The translations under genes were made by a program, and so were the position numbers. Source: an uncultured Bacillota bacterium (GTDB lineage: Bacteria > Bacillota > Clostridia > Lachnospirales > Lachnospiraceae). Taken from it: DNA of 6,549 nt. This document shows positions 1 to 6,376 of this stretch, one piece after another. The notes under the pieces are model-generated. The model worked only from the letters and a program-made list of their open reading frames with translations. It made no database searches and was not told the DNA's origin. Numbering within the stretch: the stretch's first letter is position 1; the number at the start of each line of letters is the position of its first letter. The stretch is from positions 1 through 6,549 of the forward strand of contig CAJKMA010000100.1 in NCBI GenBank assembly GCA_905200905.1, read 5' to 3'.

Positions 1-50
1 GCATACGGTTCATACCCGTAGTGTCGAGGGTTCGAATCCCCCTCTCGCTA
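1..50 (+). tRNA. tRNA-Met (CAT anticodon), 5' end cut off
   Basis: The 3' part of a tRNA is visible. The anticodon stem is TACGG (4-8) paired with CCGTA (16-20), enclosing the loop TTCATAC with anticodon CAT at 11-13. A five-base variable region GTGTC follows, then a T arm with stem 26-30, loop TTCGAAT (31-37) and stem 38-42. The 3' acceptor strand TCTCGCT is at 43-49 with discriminator A at 50. The next bases are CTA, so CCA is not encoded and would be added after transcription. The T stem has one A-C mismatch (27/41). The anticodon stem lacks the three G-C pairs of initiator tRNA, so an elongator Met tRNA is most likely; an Ile tRNA with modified CAT cannot be excluded without the 5' half. 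The acceptor and D arms lie outside the window. Confidence 0.88.
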
Positions 51-52
51 CT

Positions 53-88
53 AAAACCCCTTTTCAGGTAACTGGAAAGGGGTTTTTT
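53..88 (+). terminator. Intrinsic terminator of the tRNA transcript
   Basis: A 15-bp hairpin is formed by AAAACCCCTTTTCAG (53-67) and CTGGAAAGGGGTTTT (72-86), with one T-G wobble, a GTAA tetraloop (68-71) and a run of six T at 83-88. It starts three bases after the tRNA discriminator, so it ends the tRNA transcript and separates it from the carboxypeptidase gene. Confidence 0.92.
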
Positions 89-116
89 GAAAATATTATA
101 AATGCAGTATGAAAAT

Positions 117-122
117 TATAAT
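117..122 (+). promoter_or_regulatory. Possible -10 element for the carboxypeptidase gene
   Basis: A perfect TATAAT lies about 30 bases upstream of the preferred start codon at 154. No good -35 box is found 16-18 bases upstream; the closest match, TTGAAA at 87-92, is 24 bases away. If this is the promoter, transcription would begin near 128-130, which excludes the ATG at 109 as the start codon. The call is tentative because AT-rich DNA yields such hexamers by chance. Confidence 0.3.
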
Positions 123-153
123 GTATAGAAAGAAAAACAGTAGAGGTGGGAAA

Positions 154-1167
154 ATGAAAAAACGTCAGAGAAAGAAACAAGTACAAAAGAGAATAATAGC
201 AGTGGGTGCTTTTATGCTGATATTGTTTGTGGTAGTTTTAGCAGGAATATTTTTGAAAAAGAAATATGACGAGAAGATGGAAGAGAAGATGCGCATAGCA
301 CAAGAAGAGGAACGTAAATTACAGGAAGAAAAAGAACGGAAAGCCAAATTACAGGAACGTTTAAATATTAAAATTGATTTTGATATACATAGCAAGGCGG
401 CAATTGTAAAAGATTTACAAAATCAAAAGATTCTAGGTGCTTTAAATCCAGAGAAACAAATCTATCCGGCATCTATGACAAAAATTATGACAGCTGTAGT
501 TGCAATTGAGAAGTTGAAAAATTTAGATGAAAGAATAACAATTCCAACATCGGAAGTTCAAAGCTTGTATGAAAGAGGGGCATCTGTAGCAGGATTTTGG
601 CCGGGAGAATCCATTACTGTAAAAGATCTTTTGTATGGATTAATGCTACCATCTGGAGCAGAATGTTGCGTAGCACTGGCTGGTGCAGCCTCTGGGAATG
701 AAGATGTGTTTATAAAAGAAATGAATGATAAGGCAAAAGAATTGGGGATGGTAAATACAAATTTTGCTAATACGACAGGTTTACACGATGAAAACCATTA
801 TTCCACAGTGCAGGATATGATGATTCTTTTGGAATATGCCTTACAACATGAGACCTTTTATCAGGTTTTCACAGCACGTTCTTATACTACAGCACCAACA
901 CTAGGGAATCAGGAAGGTATTCGTTTTGAAAGTACTGTTTATGAGAAGATAGATAGGGTGAATATAACAGATGGAGAATTTTTAGGGGGAAAGACGGGAT
1001 ACACGCAGGCAGCTGGTCTTTGTCTTGCAAGTTTAGCAGAGGTAGAAGGACAAAAATATATTCTTGTTACGGCTGGTGCTGAAGGAAACCATAACACAGA
1101 ACCGTTTCATGTTATGGATGCAGAAAATATTTATAGTCAGATAGGAAAACAAATAGAGGATGAATGA
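154..1167 (+). CDS. D-alanyl-D-alanine carboxypeptidase (peptidase S11), membrane anchored
   Basis: This 337-residue protein is predicted to be a penicillin-binding DD-carboxypeptidase that removes the terminal D-Ala from peptidoglycan stem peptides outside the membrane. The ATG at 154 is chosen because GAGGTGG at 143-149 precedes it, while the in-frame ATG at 109 has no ribosome binding site. A basic N-terminus (residues 1-13) leads into one membrane segment (about 14-34), then a highly charged Lys/Glu/Gln stretch (about 35-72) that looks like a coiled-coil stalk, then the catalytic domain. Visible active-site motifs are S107-M-T-K110 (nucleophile and general base) and K280-T-G282. The usual SxN motif appears as S167-G-A169, with Ala for Asn. 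The protein ends shortly after the catalytic domain, so the C-terminal PBP5-type domain and amphipathic anchor of many DacA proteins are absent and the N-terminal helix is probably the only anchor. It is transcribed alone, between two terminators. Family is confident; the physiological role (DacA- or DacF-like) is not resolved. Confidence 0.9.
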   Translation: MKKRQRKKQVQKRIIAVGAFMLILFVVVLAGIFLKKKYDEKMEEKMRIAQEEERKLQEEKERKAKLQERLNIKIDFDIHSKAAIVKDLQNQKILGALNPEKQIYPASMTKIMTAVVAIEKLKNLDERITIPTSEVQSLYERGASVAGFWPGESITVKDLLYGLMLPSGAECCVALAGAASGNEDVFIKEMNDKAKELGMVNTNFANTTGLHDENHYSTVQDMMILLEYALQHETFYQVFTARSYTTAPTLGNQEGIRFESTVYEKIDRVNITDGEFLGGKTGYTQAAGLCLASLAEVEGQKYILVTAGAEGNHNTEPFHVMDAENIYSQIGKQIEDE

Positions 1168-1172
1168 AGTAC

Positions 1173-1203
1173 AGGGCTTGTTTCTAAGAGACAGGCCCTT
1201 TTT
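1173..1203 (+). terminator. Intrinsic terminator after the carboxypeptidase gene
   Basis: AGGGCTTGTTT (1173-1183) pairs with AGACAGGCCCT (1189-1199) through 11 base pairs including two T-G wobbles, around the loop CTAAG, followed by a T run to 1203. It begins six bases after the stop codon at 1167 and has no T run in the minus direction, so it acts for the plus strand. Confidence 0.88.
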
Positions 1204-1221
1204 GTGTATTTTACACAAAAA
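1199..1221. repeat. Perfect 10-bp inverted repeat next to the terminator
   Basis: TTTTTGTGTA (1199-1208) and TACACAAAAA (1212-1221) form a perfect inverted repeat around TTT. It overlaps the T run of the preceding terminator. The core TTGTGTA recurs alone at 1331-1337 in the rbs leader. It could be a protein binding site upstream of the rbs promoter (45 bases before the -35 box) or simply a weak A/T hairpin; nothing here decides between them. Confidence 0.5.
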
Positions 1222-1265
1222 CAGATAGATGAAATTATAGAAAAAGTTGAATTTGTATAAAGTAG

Positions 1266-1294
1266 TTGACTTTTTATCTTCAGAGCCATATAAT
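1266..1294 (+). promoter_or_regulatory. Sigma-A promoter of the rbs operon
   Basis: TTGACT (1266-1271) and TATAAT (1289-1294) are separated by exactly 17 bases, close to the housekeeping consensus. Transcription should start near 1301, giving a leader of about 95 bases before the rbsK start codon. Both operator palindromes lie downstream of the start point, the first beginning about six bases into the transcript, which suits repression by roadblock or by blocking initiation. Confidence 0.9.
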
Positions 1295-1306
1295 GAAATT
1301 ACAAAA

Positions 1307-1320
1307 TGAAACGGGTTTCA
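1307..1320. promoter_or_regulatory. Operator 1, LacI-family type (probably RbsR)
   Basis: TGAAACGGGTTTCA has perfect half sites TGAAAC/GTTTCA around a GG centre. Length and half-site sequence are typical of LacI-family operators. It lies just after the predicted transcription start. A 17-base stretch including it (1306-1322) is repeated exactly at 1361-1377. It resembles a catabolite (cre) site in the flanks but lacks the central CG of cre, so a dedicated ribose repressor is favoured; this is inference, since no regulator gene is present in the window. Confidence 0.82.
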
Positions 1321-1361
1321 AACAAACGTGTTGTGTAAATGAATATTTTTTTTGAAACATA

Positions 1362-1375
1362 TGAAACGGGTTTCA
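1362..1375. promoter_or_regulatory. Operator 2, identical copy of operator 1
   Basis: This is the same 14-base palindrome as at 1307-1320, 55 bases downstream of it and 22 bases upstream of the rbsK start codon. An extra single half site TGAAAC is present at 1353-1358, nine bases before it. Two identical operators at this distance suggest cooperative binding or a short DNA loop by a LacI-family repressor. Confidence 0.8.
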
Positions 1376-1396
1376 AAAAAAGAAAGGATGTTAAGA

Positions 1397-2296
1397 ATGA
1401 AAAAAATCGGTGTAATCGGAAGTATTAATATGGATATGACAGTACAGGCGGAGAGAATCCCGCTGAAAGGAGAAACATTAAAAGGAGAGAATCTCCAGTA
1501 CATTCCAGGAGGCAAAGGTGCCAATCAGGCTGTGGCAATGTCAAGGCTTGGAGCGGATGTGGTAATGTTTGGATGTGTGGGAAACGATGCGGCAGGAGAG
1601 AGTCTTAGAAAAAATTTGAAGGAACAAGGTGTGGATACTTCTTATATCAAAACAATAGATGGGGTGCCAACAGGACTAGCCATCATTACAGTAGGAGAAA
1701 AGGATAATACCATTGTTGTGGTAGAGGGTGCTAATAAAGAAGTAACCATAGAATATGTCCAGGAAGTGGAAAAAGCTCTTCTGGAATGCGAAATCGTACT
1801 TCTTCAGCATGAGATTCCACAGGAAACCATTGAATATGTCATTGAATTTTGTTATGAACATGGAATCAAGGCAGTGCTAAATCCAGGACCTGCAAGACCT
1901 GTGAAAGCAGAGATTATTGAGAAGGTAACCTATCTTACTCCTAATGAGCACGAGGCTGTGATTATTTTCGGAAACGGACACAGTTTTGAAGAAATGATGA
2001 GAAGGTATCCGGAAAAACTGGTAATCACACAGGGTTCAAGGGGAGTCAGCACCTGTTCCAAAGATGGAGAAATCCTGCTGGTACCTGCCAGAAAAGCAAA
2101 GGTAGTAGATACAACAGGAGCGGGGGATACCTTAAACGGAGCATTTACCGTAGCCATCACAGAGGGAAAATCTATGAAGGATGCTCTTGTATTTGCAAAC
2201 ACAGCAGCAAGCCTTTCCACAGAAAAATTTGGAGCACAGGGCGGAATGCCCACCTACGAAGAAGTAGAAAAAGCTATGGAGGAATCAGGAAGATGA
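1397..2296 (+). CDS. rbsK: Ribokinase
   Basis: Ribokinase phosphorylates D-ribose with ATP to ribose 5-phosphate in the cytoplasm, feeding the pentose phosphate pathway and nucleotide synthesis. The 299-residue product has the PfkB-family layout: an N-terminal G-S-I-N-M-D strand (8-13) with the substrate Asp, the first signature PGGKGANQA at 37-45, and the second signature DTTGAGDT at 238-245, whose Asp244 is the expected catalytic base. Length is normal for the family. The ATG at 1397 is chosen because AGAAAGGA (1381-1388) stands at a good distance; a TTG at 1352 in frame would place operator 2 inside the gene and has no ribosome binding site. It is the first gene of the operon, and its stop codon overlaps the rbsD start in an ATGA. 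A related sugar kinase is possible in principle, but the neighbours make ribose the clear substrate. Confidence 0.96.
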   Translation: MKKIGVIGSINMDMTVQAERIPLKGETLKGENLQYIPGGKGANQAVAMSRLGADVVMFGCVGNDAAGESLRKNLKEQGVDTSYIKTIDGVPTGLAIITVGEKDNTIVVVEGANKEVTIEYVQEVEKALLECEIVLLQHEIPQETIEYVIEFCYEHGIKAVLNPGPARPVKAEIIEKVTYLTPNEHEAVIIFGNGHSFEEMMRRYPEKLVITQGSRGVSTCSKDGEILLVPARKAKVVDTTGAGDTLNGAFTVAITEGKSMKDALVFANTAASLSTEKFGAQGGMPTYEEVEKAMEESGR

Positions 2297-2700
2297 AAAA
2301 GAACGGGATTTTGAACAGTGATATTTCAAGAGTATTGTCTTATATGGGACATACCGATCAGATTGCAGTGGGAGACTGCGGACTTCCGATTCCGGAAGAA
2401 ACAGAAAGAATTGATCTGGCATTAAAATTCGGGGTGCCGGGTTTTATGGATGTGCTTTGTGAAGTGAAAAAAGAAATGAAAATAGAAAAAATCATTCTGG
2501 CAGAAGAGATTAAGACAAAGAACCCGGAAATACTGAAACAGATTTTGCAGTTATTTGACAGGGCAGAAGAAGATTGTGAAATCGAGTATGTGTCACATGA
2601 GGAATTAAAAGAAAAAACACATACATGCAAAGCAGTAATCCGCACCGGTGAGACAACACCTTATGCAAATATTATTTTGCAGTCTGCGTGTTTGTTCTAA
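2293..2700 (+). CDS. rbsD: D-ribose pyranase
   Basis: RbsD speeds conversion of beta-pyranose ribose, the form carried by the transporter, to the other anomers so that ribokinase can use it. The 135-residue length is that of the family. Visible family residues are His20 and Asp28 in GHTDQIAVGD (19-28), His102 in YVSHEEL, and the C-terminal IRTGETTPYAN block with Tyr124 and Asn126. The last residues (QSACLF) differ from the AGVxF-like end I recall for other members, but the reading frame is clean to the stop. The start overlaps the rbsK stop (ATGA), with GGAGG at 2278-2282 inside rbsK, so translation is probably coupled. The protein is soluble and forms a ring-shaped oligomer in known homologues. 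Confidence 0.95.
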   Translation: MKKNGILNSDISRVLSYMGHTDQIAVGDCGLPIPEETERIDLALKFGVPGFMDVLCEVKKEMKIEKIILAEEIKTKNPEILKQILQLFDRAEEDCEIEYVSHEELKEKTHTCKAVIRTGETTPYANIILQSACLF

Positions 2701-2723
2701 GTAGGAAAACGGGAGGTGGCAAA

Positions 2724-4211
2724 ATGAGAATTGAGATGAAAGGAATTGACAAGTCCTTTGGAAGCAATCAGGTACTGAAAAATGCCGGGTTTGTTCTTGG
2801 GGACGGAGAAGTTCACGCACTGATGGGAGAAAACGGTGCGGGGAAATCCACACTGATGAAAATCTTGACCGGTGTTTATAGAAAAGATGCAGGTACGGTA
2901 CTGGTAGACGGAAAAGAAGTAAATTATAAAAATCCTCAGGAAGCAGAAAAAGCAGGAATCGTATTTATTCATCAGGAATTAAATGTACTCTTTGACCTGA
3001 CCGTAGAAGAAAATTTGTTTATGGGAAAAGAGATAAAAAACTGTTTTGGAATCTGTAACCAAAAGGAAATGAGAAGAAAATCAGAAGAGGCACTGAAACG
3101 CCTTGGTGTTTCCATTTCCCCCACAGAAGTAATGTCAAATCTTTCTGTAGGACAGCAGCAGATGATTGAGATTTGTAAAGCTCTTATGGTAGATGCAAAG
3201 GTGATTATCATGGATGAGCCAACGGCTGCCCTGACACAGAATGAAACTACCGTGCTGTTTGAGGTGATTCAGACACTGCGAAAAGCAGGGGTATCTATTG
3301 TCTACATTTCTCATCGTATGGAAGAAATCTTCGAGCTGTGTGACAGAATCAGTGTGCTGCGGGATGGAACTTACATTGGAACGAAAGAAATCCCACAGAC
3401 CAATATGAATGAAATCGTGAAAATGATGATTGGGCGTGAAATCGGAGAGCGATATCCAAAGAGAGACTGTAAAATCAAAGACACGGTTTTAGAAGTGGCA
3501 GATTTGACGAAAAATAATGTGTTTCACAATGTAAGCTTTGAGGTAAAGGCAGGAGAGGTGCTTGGCGTATCCGGTCTTATGGGAGCTGGGAGAACAGAGA
3601 TTATGCAGGCAATCTTCGGAAATTTTTCCTATGACAGCGGAAGCATCCGGATAGCAGGAAAAGAAGTACGGATAAAATCTCCTATGGATGCAATGAAGCA
3701 CGGAATCGGCTTTATCACAGAGGACAGGAAAGTGGAAGGCCTCATGCTGGAAGAAAGCATAGAAAAAAATATTGCACTGGCCAATCTGTCCAGAATATCC
3801 AGCCATTCCTTTGTGAATCAAAAAAAAGAAGAGGAATTAGTAAAAAAAGGAATTCAGGAGCTTCATATCAAATGTTTTGGTGCACAGCATGAATGCAGCA
3901 ATTTAAGCGGAGGAAATCAGCAGAAAGTAGTGTTTGCAAAGTGGATTTATACAAATCCAGATATTCTGATTCTTGATGAGCCAACCAGAGGCGTGGATAT
4001 CGGTGCAAAAAAAGAAATCTATACCATTATCAATGAACTGGCTTCAAAAGGGGTAGCAATTATTATGGTTTCTTCGGAACTTCCGGAGGTGCTTGGCATG
4101 AGTGACCGGATCATGGTCATCCGGGAAGGGGAAGTCCGTGGAATCCTTAAAAAAGAAGAAGCCAATCAGGAAAATATTATGACATTAGCTACGGGAGGTA
4201 CAATCCAATGA
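2724..4211 (+). CDS. rbsA: Ribose ABC transporter, double ATP-binding protein
   Basis: RbsA is the cytoplasmic ATPase of the ribose importer and works with the RbsC permease. The 495-residue protein holds two fused ABC domains. Domain 1 has Walker A GENGAGKST (35-43), Q-loop HQE, signature LSVGQQQ (140-146) and Walker B with D164-E165. Domain 2 has a degenerate Walker A, GLMGAGRTE (284-292), where Arg290 replaces the invariant Lys, then signature LSGGNQQ (394-400) and Walker B D418-E419. The asymmetric second site is normal for the sugar-import RbsA/MglA/XylG/AraG group. The ATG at 2724 follows GGGAGGTGG (2711-2719); the GTG at 2688 in frame overlaps rbsD and has no ribosome binding site. It lies 23 bases after rbsD, and its TGA overlaps the rbsC ATG. 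Confidence 0.96.
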   Translation: MRIEMKGIDKSFGSNQVLKNAGFVLGDGEVHALMGENGAGKSTLMKILTGVYRKDAGTVLVDGKEVNYKNPQEAEKAGIVFIHQELNVLFDLTVEENLFMGKEIKNCFGICNQKEMRRKSEEALKRLGVSISPTEVMSNLSVGQQQMIEICKALMVDAKVIIMDEPTAALTQNETTVLFEVIQTLRKAGVSIVYISHRMEEIFELCDRISVLRDGTYIGTKEIPQTNMNEIVKMMIGREIGERYPKRDCKIKDTVLEVADLTKNNVFHNVSFEVKAGEVLGVSGLMGAGRTEIMQAIFGNFSYDSGSIRIAGKEVRIKSPMDAMKHGIGFITEDRKVEGLMLEESIEKNIALANLSRISSHSFVNQKKEEELVKKGIQELHIKCFGAQHECSNLSGGNQQKVVFAKWIYTNPDILILDEPTRGVDIGAKKEIYTIINELASKGVAIIMVSSELPEVLGMSDRIMVIREGEVRGILKKEEANQENIMTLATGGTIQ

Positions 4212-5149
4212 AAACAAATAAAAAAAGTATTGTGAATCATATGCAGGATTTCGGTGCACTGATTGCCCTGGTATTATTGGTAGCAGGCATCAGCATTGTC
4301 AGTCCTGAATTTCGGACCTGGGGAAACTTTTTATCCCTGCTCCGCCAGTCATCCATCAATGGATTAATAGCATTTGGTATGACCTGTGTTATCCTGACAG
4401 ATGCCATCGACCTTTCAGTGGGCTCTGTTCTGGCTCTTAGCACAGCACTCTGTGCAGGAATGATTGCAAATGGTGTTCCAGCAGGGCTTGCCATGATTCT
4501 GGCACTGGTACTTGGAACAGGATTTGGAATCATCAGCGGATTATTAGTGACCAAGGGAAGATTACAGCCATTTATCGCAACCTTGATCACTATGACTGTT
4601 TACCGTGGACTTACCATGATTTTTACAGGTGGTAAACCTATCTCTAACTTAGGAGACAGCTTTGTATTAAAATTGATCGGAAAAGGAAATTGGTATCACA
4701 TTCCCATCCCGGTTATTCTGTTAATCCTTATTTTTATCGGATTTTATGTATTGTTAAATAAGACAACCTTTGGACGTGCTGTTTATGCAACAGGAAGCAA
4801 TGCAAAGTGTGCAAAACTTGCAGGTATCAATATACATAAGACAAAAATTGCTGCTTATGCGATTTCAGGATTTATGGCAGCTTTGTCAGGACTTATTTTA
4901 TTATCAAGATTAGGCTCAGCACAGCCTACACTGGGAAGCGGTTATGAATTAGACGCAATCGCAGCAGTAGCCCTTGGCGGAACCAGTATGAGCGGTGGAA
5001 GGGGAAAAATCTACGGAACCTTTATCGGTGTATTGATCATTGCTGTATTAAACAATGGATTAAATATTTTAGGAGTGTCTTCCTACTATCAGGATGTAAT
5101 CAAAGGACTGGTTATTTTAGTAGCAGTATTGTCAGATAGAAAACGATAG
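4208..5149 (+). CDS. rbsC: Ribose ABC transporter, permease
   Basis: RbsC forms the membrane channel of the ribose importer, most likely as a homodimer bound to RbsA. The 313-residue protein is strongly hydrophobic with roughly eight to ten membrane segments, the first at about residues 15-32. Typical BPD_transp_2-family stretches are DLSVGSVLALS (from Asp68) and the cytoplasmic loop ALGGTSMSGGRG (255-266), which corresponds to the contact region with the ATPase. The C-terminus is short and basic (SDRKR). The start codon lies in an ATGA overlap with rbsA, and GGGAGGT at 4193-4199 stands eight bases before it, so translation is probably coupled to RbsA. Length is normal and no break is seen. 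Confidence 0.96.
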   Translation: MKTNKKSIVNHMQDFGALIALVLLVAGISIVSPEFRTWGNFLSLLRQSSINGLIAFGMTCVILTDAIDLSVGSVLALSTALCAGMIANGVPAGLAMILALVLGTGFGIISGLLVTKGRLQPFIATLITMTVYRGLTMIFTGGKPISNLGDSFVLKLIGKGNWYHIPIPVILLILIFIGFYVLLNKTTFGRAVYATGSNAKCAKLAGINIHKTKIAAYAISGFMAALSGLILLSRLGSAQPTLGSGYELDAIAAVALGGTSMSGGRGKIYGTFIGVLIIAVLNNGLNILGVSSYYQDVIKGLVILVAVLSDRKR

Positions 5150-5161
5150 GAGAAAAAGAAT

Positions 5162-6076
5162 ATGAAGAAAATAATAGGACTTTTACTGGCAGTTACCATG
5201 ATGTTTGCACTGGGCGGATGTAATGCCATCACCATAGACGGAGAAGGAGAACTTTCCGGAGAGAACAGCGGAAGCGGAGCAGTTGGATTTTCCGTTTCAA
5301 CCTTAAATAATCCGTTTTTTGTATCTCTTTCAGAAGGTGCAAAAGCAGAAGCCGAAAAACAGGGTGTAAAACTTGTTGTGGTAGATGCGGGAGATGATGC
5401 AGCGAAACAGACCAATGATATCGAAGACCTGATTTCAAGAAATGTAAGCGTTTTAATTGTAAATCCGGTGGATTCTGATGCAGTGGCACCAGCAGTACAG
5501 AATGCTGTGTCAAAAGGAATCAAGGTGATTTCTGTTGACCGTGTGGTAAATGGAGTAGAGGTGGATTGCCAAATCGCTTCTGACAATGCGGCAGGTGCAA
5601 AGATGGCAACAGAGTATCTGATAGAATTGATTGGAGAAGGTGCAAAAGCAGCAGAGCTGGAAGGCGTACCGGGTGCATCTGCAACCATTGACCGGGGAGC
5701 AGGATTCCATGAGGCAGCAGACAAAGATCTGGATGTTGTGGCAAGTCAGACAGCAAACTTTAACCGTGCAGAGGGTATGAATGTTATGGAAAACATTTTG
5801 CAGTCTTGTCCGGAAGTAAAAGGTGTTTTCGCACACAATGATGAGATGGCGCTGGGCGCAGTGGAAGCTGTTTTGGCATCAGGAAAAGATATTAAGATCG
5901 TCGGATTTGATGCAACAGATGATGCGGTGGCAGCAGTAAAATCAGGAAAAATGGCAGCAACCGTAGCACAGAAACCAGAACTTATGGGTGAGACAGCGGT
6001 ACAGACAGCAATGAAATTAATCAATGGAGAGACGGTTGAAAAGTCACTTCCTGTAGAAGTAGAGTTAATTAAATAA
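5162..6076 (+). CDS. rbsB: Ribose-binding lipoprotein
   Basis: RbsB is the extracellular substrate-binding subunit of the ribose importer. The 304-residue protein has a lipoprotein signal peptide with lipobox LGGC and Cys20 as the acylated residue, then a Gly/Ser-rich linker (about 28-40) and a two-lobed periplasmic-binding domain. Aligned by eye with E. coli RbsB, the ribose-contacting residues are all kept: Asn50, Phe52 and Phe53 in NNPFF, Asp126-Arg127, Arg178, Phe200, Asn226 in HNDEMALG, Asp250 in VGFD, and Gln270. Ribose specificity is therefore well supported and does not rest on gene order alone. The ribosome binding site AGGAGA (5148-5153) overlaps the rbsC stop codon, 12 bases separate the genes, and the intrinsic terminator follows. 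Lipid anchoring fits a Gram-positive cell without a periplasm. Confidence 0.97.
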   Translation: MKKIIGLLLAVTMMFALGGCNAITIDGEGELSGENSGSGAVGFSVSTLNNPFFVSLSEGAKAEAEKQGVKLVVVDAGDDAAKQTNDIEDLISRNVSVLIVNPVDSDAVAPAVQNAVSKGIKVISVDRVVNGVEVDCQIASDNAAGAKMATEYLIELIGEGAKAAELEGVPGASATIDRGAGFHEAADKDLDVVASQTANFNRAEGMNVMENILQSCPEVKGVFAHNDEMALGAVEAVLASGKDIKIVGFDATDDAVAAVKSGKMAATVAQKPELMGETAVQTAMKLINGETVEKSLPVEVELIK

Positions 6077-6091
6077 TAATAGGAAAATGAG

Positions 6092-6120
6092 GGCTATCGG
6101 GAGTTTCTGATAGCCTTTTT
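6092..6120 (+). terminator. Intrinsic terminator of the rbs operon
   Basis: GGCTATC (6092-6098) pairs perfectly with GATAGCC (6109-6115); three more inner pairs with G-T wobbles leave an AGTT loop. A run of five T (6116-6120) follows. It lies 16 bases after the rbsB stop codon and marks the end of the operon. Confidence 0.9.
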
Positions 6121-6151
6121 GTGCTACTGAAAAGTTTCGGGGATGGCGAGA

Positions 6152-6186
6152 TAGGCTAAAAATCATAATTTTTCTATGCTAGCCTA
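6152..6186. repeat. Imperfect hairpin-forming inverted repeat
   Basis: TAGGCT (6152-6157) pairs with AGCCTA (6181-6186), and the inner AAAAAT (6158-6163) pairs with ATTTTT (6168-6173) around a CATA loop. A seven-base bulge (6174-6180) separates the two 3' segments. It is not a normal terminator because no T run follows the closing stem on either strand. Its function is unknown. Confidence 0.5.
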
Positions 6187-6203
6187 CCTTTGGCTTTGCA
6201 ATA

Positions 6204-6235
6204 ACAACTATTAGTTGTCTCAGATAACGTATAAT
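6204..6235 (+). promoter_or_regulatory. Possible promoter with an operator-like palindrome over the -35 position
   Basis: A perfect TATAAT stands at 6230-6235. The -35 position has no match to consensus; it is occupied by the palindrome ACAACTA/T/TAGTTGT (6204-6218). This could be a promoter that depends on an activator or is controlled by a bound protein, reading towards the small genes on the right. The evidence is one hexamer and one 7-bp palindrome, so the call is tentative. Confidence 0.3.
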
Positions 6236-6335
6236 AGGTGCTATGAAAAAGTGACACCTTAATGAATATAGATTGCAAATAAATCTCTATATCTTGAAAA
6301 GATAGAATATTTATAGTAGGATGTTAAATAAATAG

Positions 6336-6376
6336 CTGTAACCTAAAAGAACGGAGAATACGAAGGAGCGTTACAG
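6336..6376 (+). repeat. Inverted repeat enclosing a ribosome binding site
   Basis: CTGTAAC (6336-6342) is the exact reverse complement of GTTACAG (6370-6376), with the second arm ending directly before the ATG at 6377. The 27-base loop contains AAGGAG (6363-6368), the ribosome binding site of the small ORF. A nine-base direct repeat GAGAATACG also occurs at 6354-6362 and 6379-6387. In RNA the stem could affect translation starts; as DNA it could be a protein site. Confidence 0.4.

Larger units (their letters stand above)
6121..6376. other. Intergenic region with inverted repeats, no convincing gene
   Basis: No ORF with a ribosome binding site is visible on the plus strand in this stretch; only ATGs followed within a few codons by stops occur (for example at 6243 and 6262). 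It contains a bulged hairpin at 6152-6186, a small palindrome at 6204-6218 followed by TATAAT at 6230-6235, and a 7-bp inverted repeat at 6336-6376. It links the rbs terminator to the accessory genes at the right edge and could contain the boundary of an inserted element, but no flanking direct repeat or attachment site can be shown from this side alone. Confidence 0.5.

Noticed and set aside
109..153. Upstream ATG extending the carboxypeptidase by 15 residues
   Set aside because: No ribosome binding site precedes 109, and a TATAAT at 117-122 would fall inside it; the ATG at 154 has GAGGTGG at good spacing.
1307..1375. Catabolite control (cre) sites
   Set aside because: The flanks resemble cre, but the centre is GG where cre has CG, and the half sites TGAAAC/GTTTCA fit a dedicated LacI-family operator better. 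Dual use cannot be fully excluded.
1352..1396. TTG start extending ribokinase by 15 residues
   Set aside because: It would place operator 2 inside the gene, has no ribosome binding site, and the extension is not part of the ribokinase fold; the ATG at 1388 is too close to the AGAAAGG element.
1307..1396. Riboswitch or attenuator in the rbs leader
   Set aside because: The leader is only about 95 bases, has no terminator-like hairpin with a T run, and its structure is explained by the operator palindromes.
2688..2723. GTG start extending RbsA by 12 residues
   Set aside because: It overlaps the end of rbsD without a ribosome binding site, whereas the ATG at 2724 has GGGAGGTGG.
3573..3599. Defective second ATP site in RbsA (Arg290 for the Walker A Lys)
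   Set aside because: This degenerate site is normal for the RbsA/MglA group of fused sugar-import ATPases and is not a sign of decay.
5089..5724. Long minus-strand ORF (211 codons) across the rbsC end and rbsB
   Set aside because: It is antisense to two clear genes, has a low-complexity Ser/Thr/Pro/Ala composition typical of a reverse-frame shadow, and resembles no family I know.
6152..6186. Bidirectional terminator between rbsB and the right-hand gene
   Set aside because: The hairpin has a seven-base bulge and no T run after the closing stem on either strand; the rbs operon already ends in a good terminator at 6092-6120.
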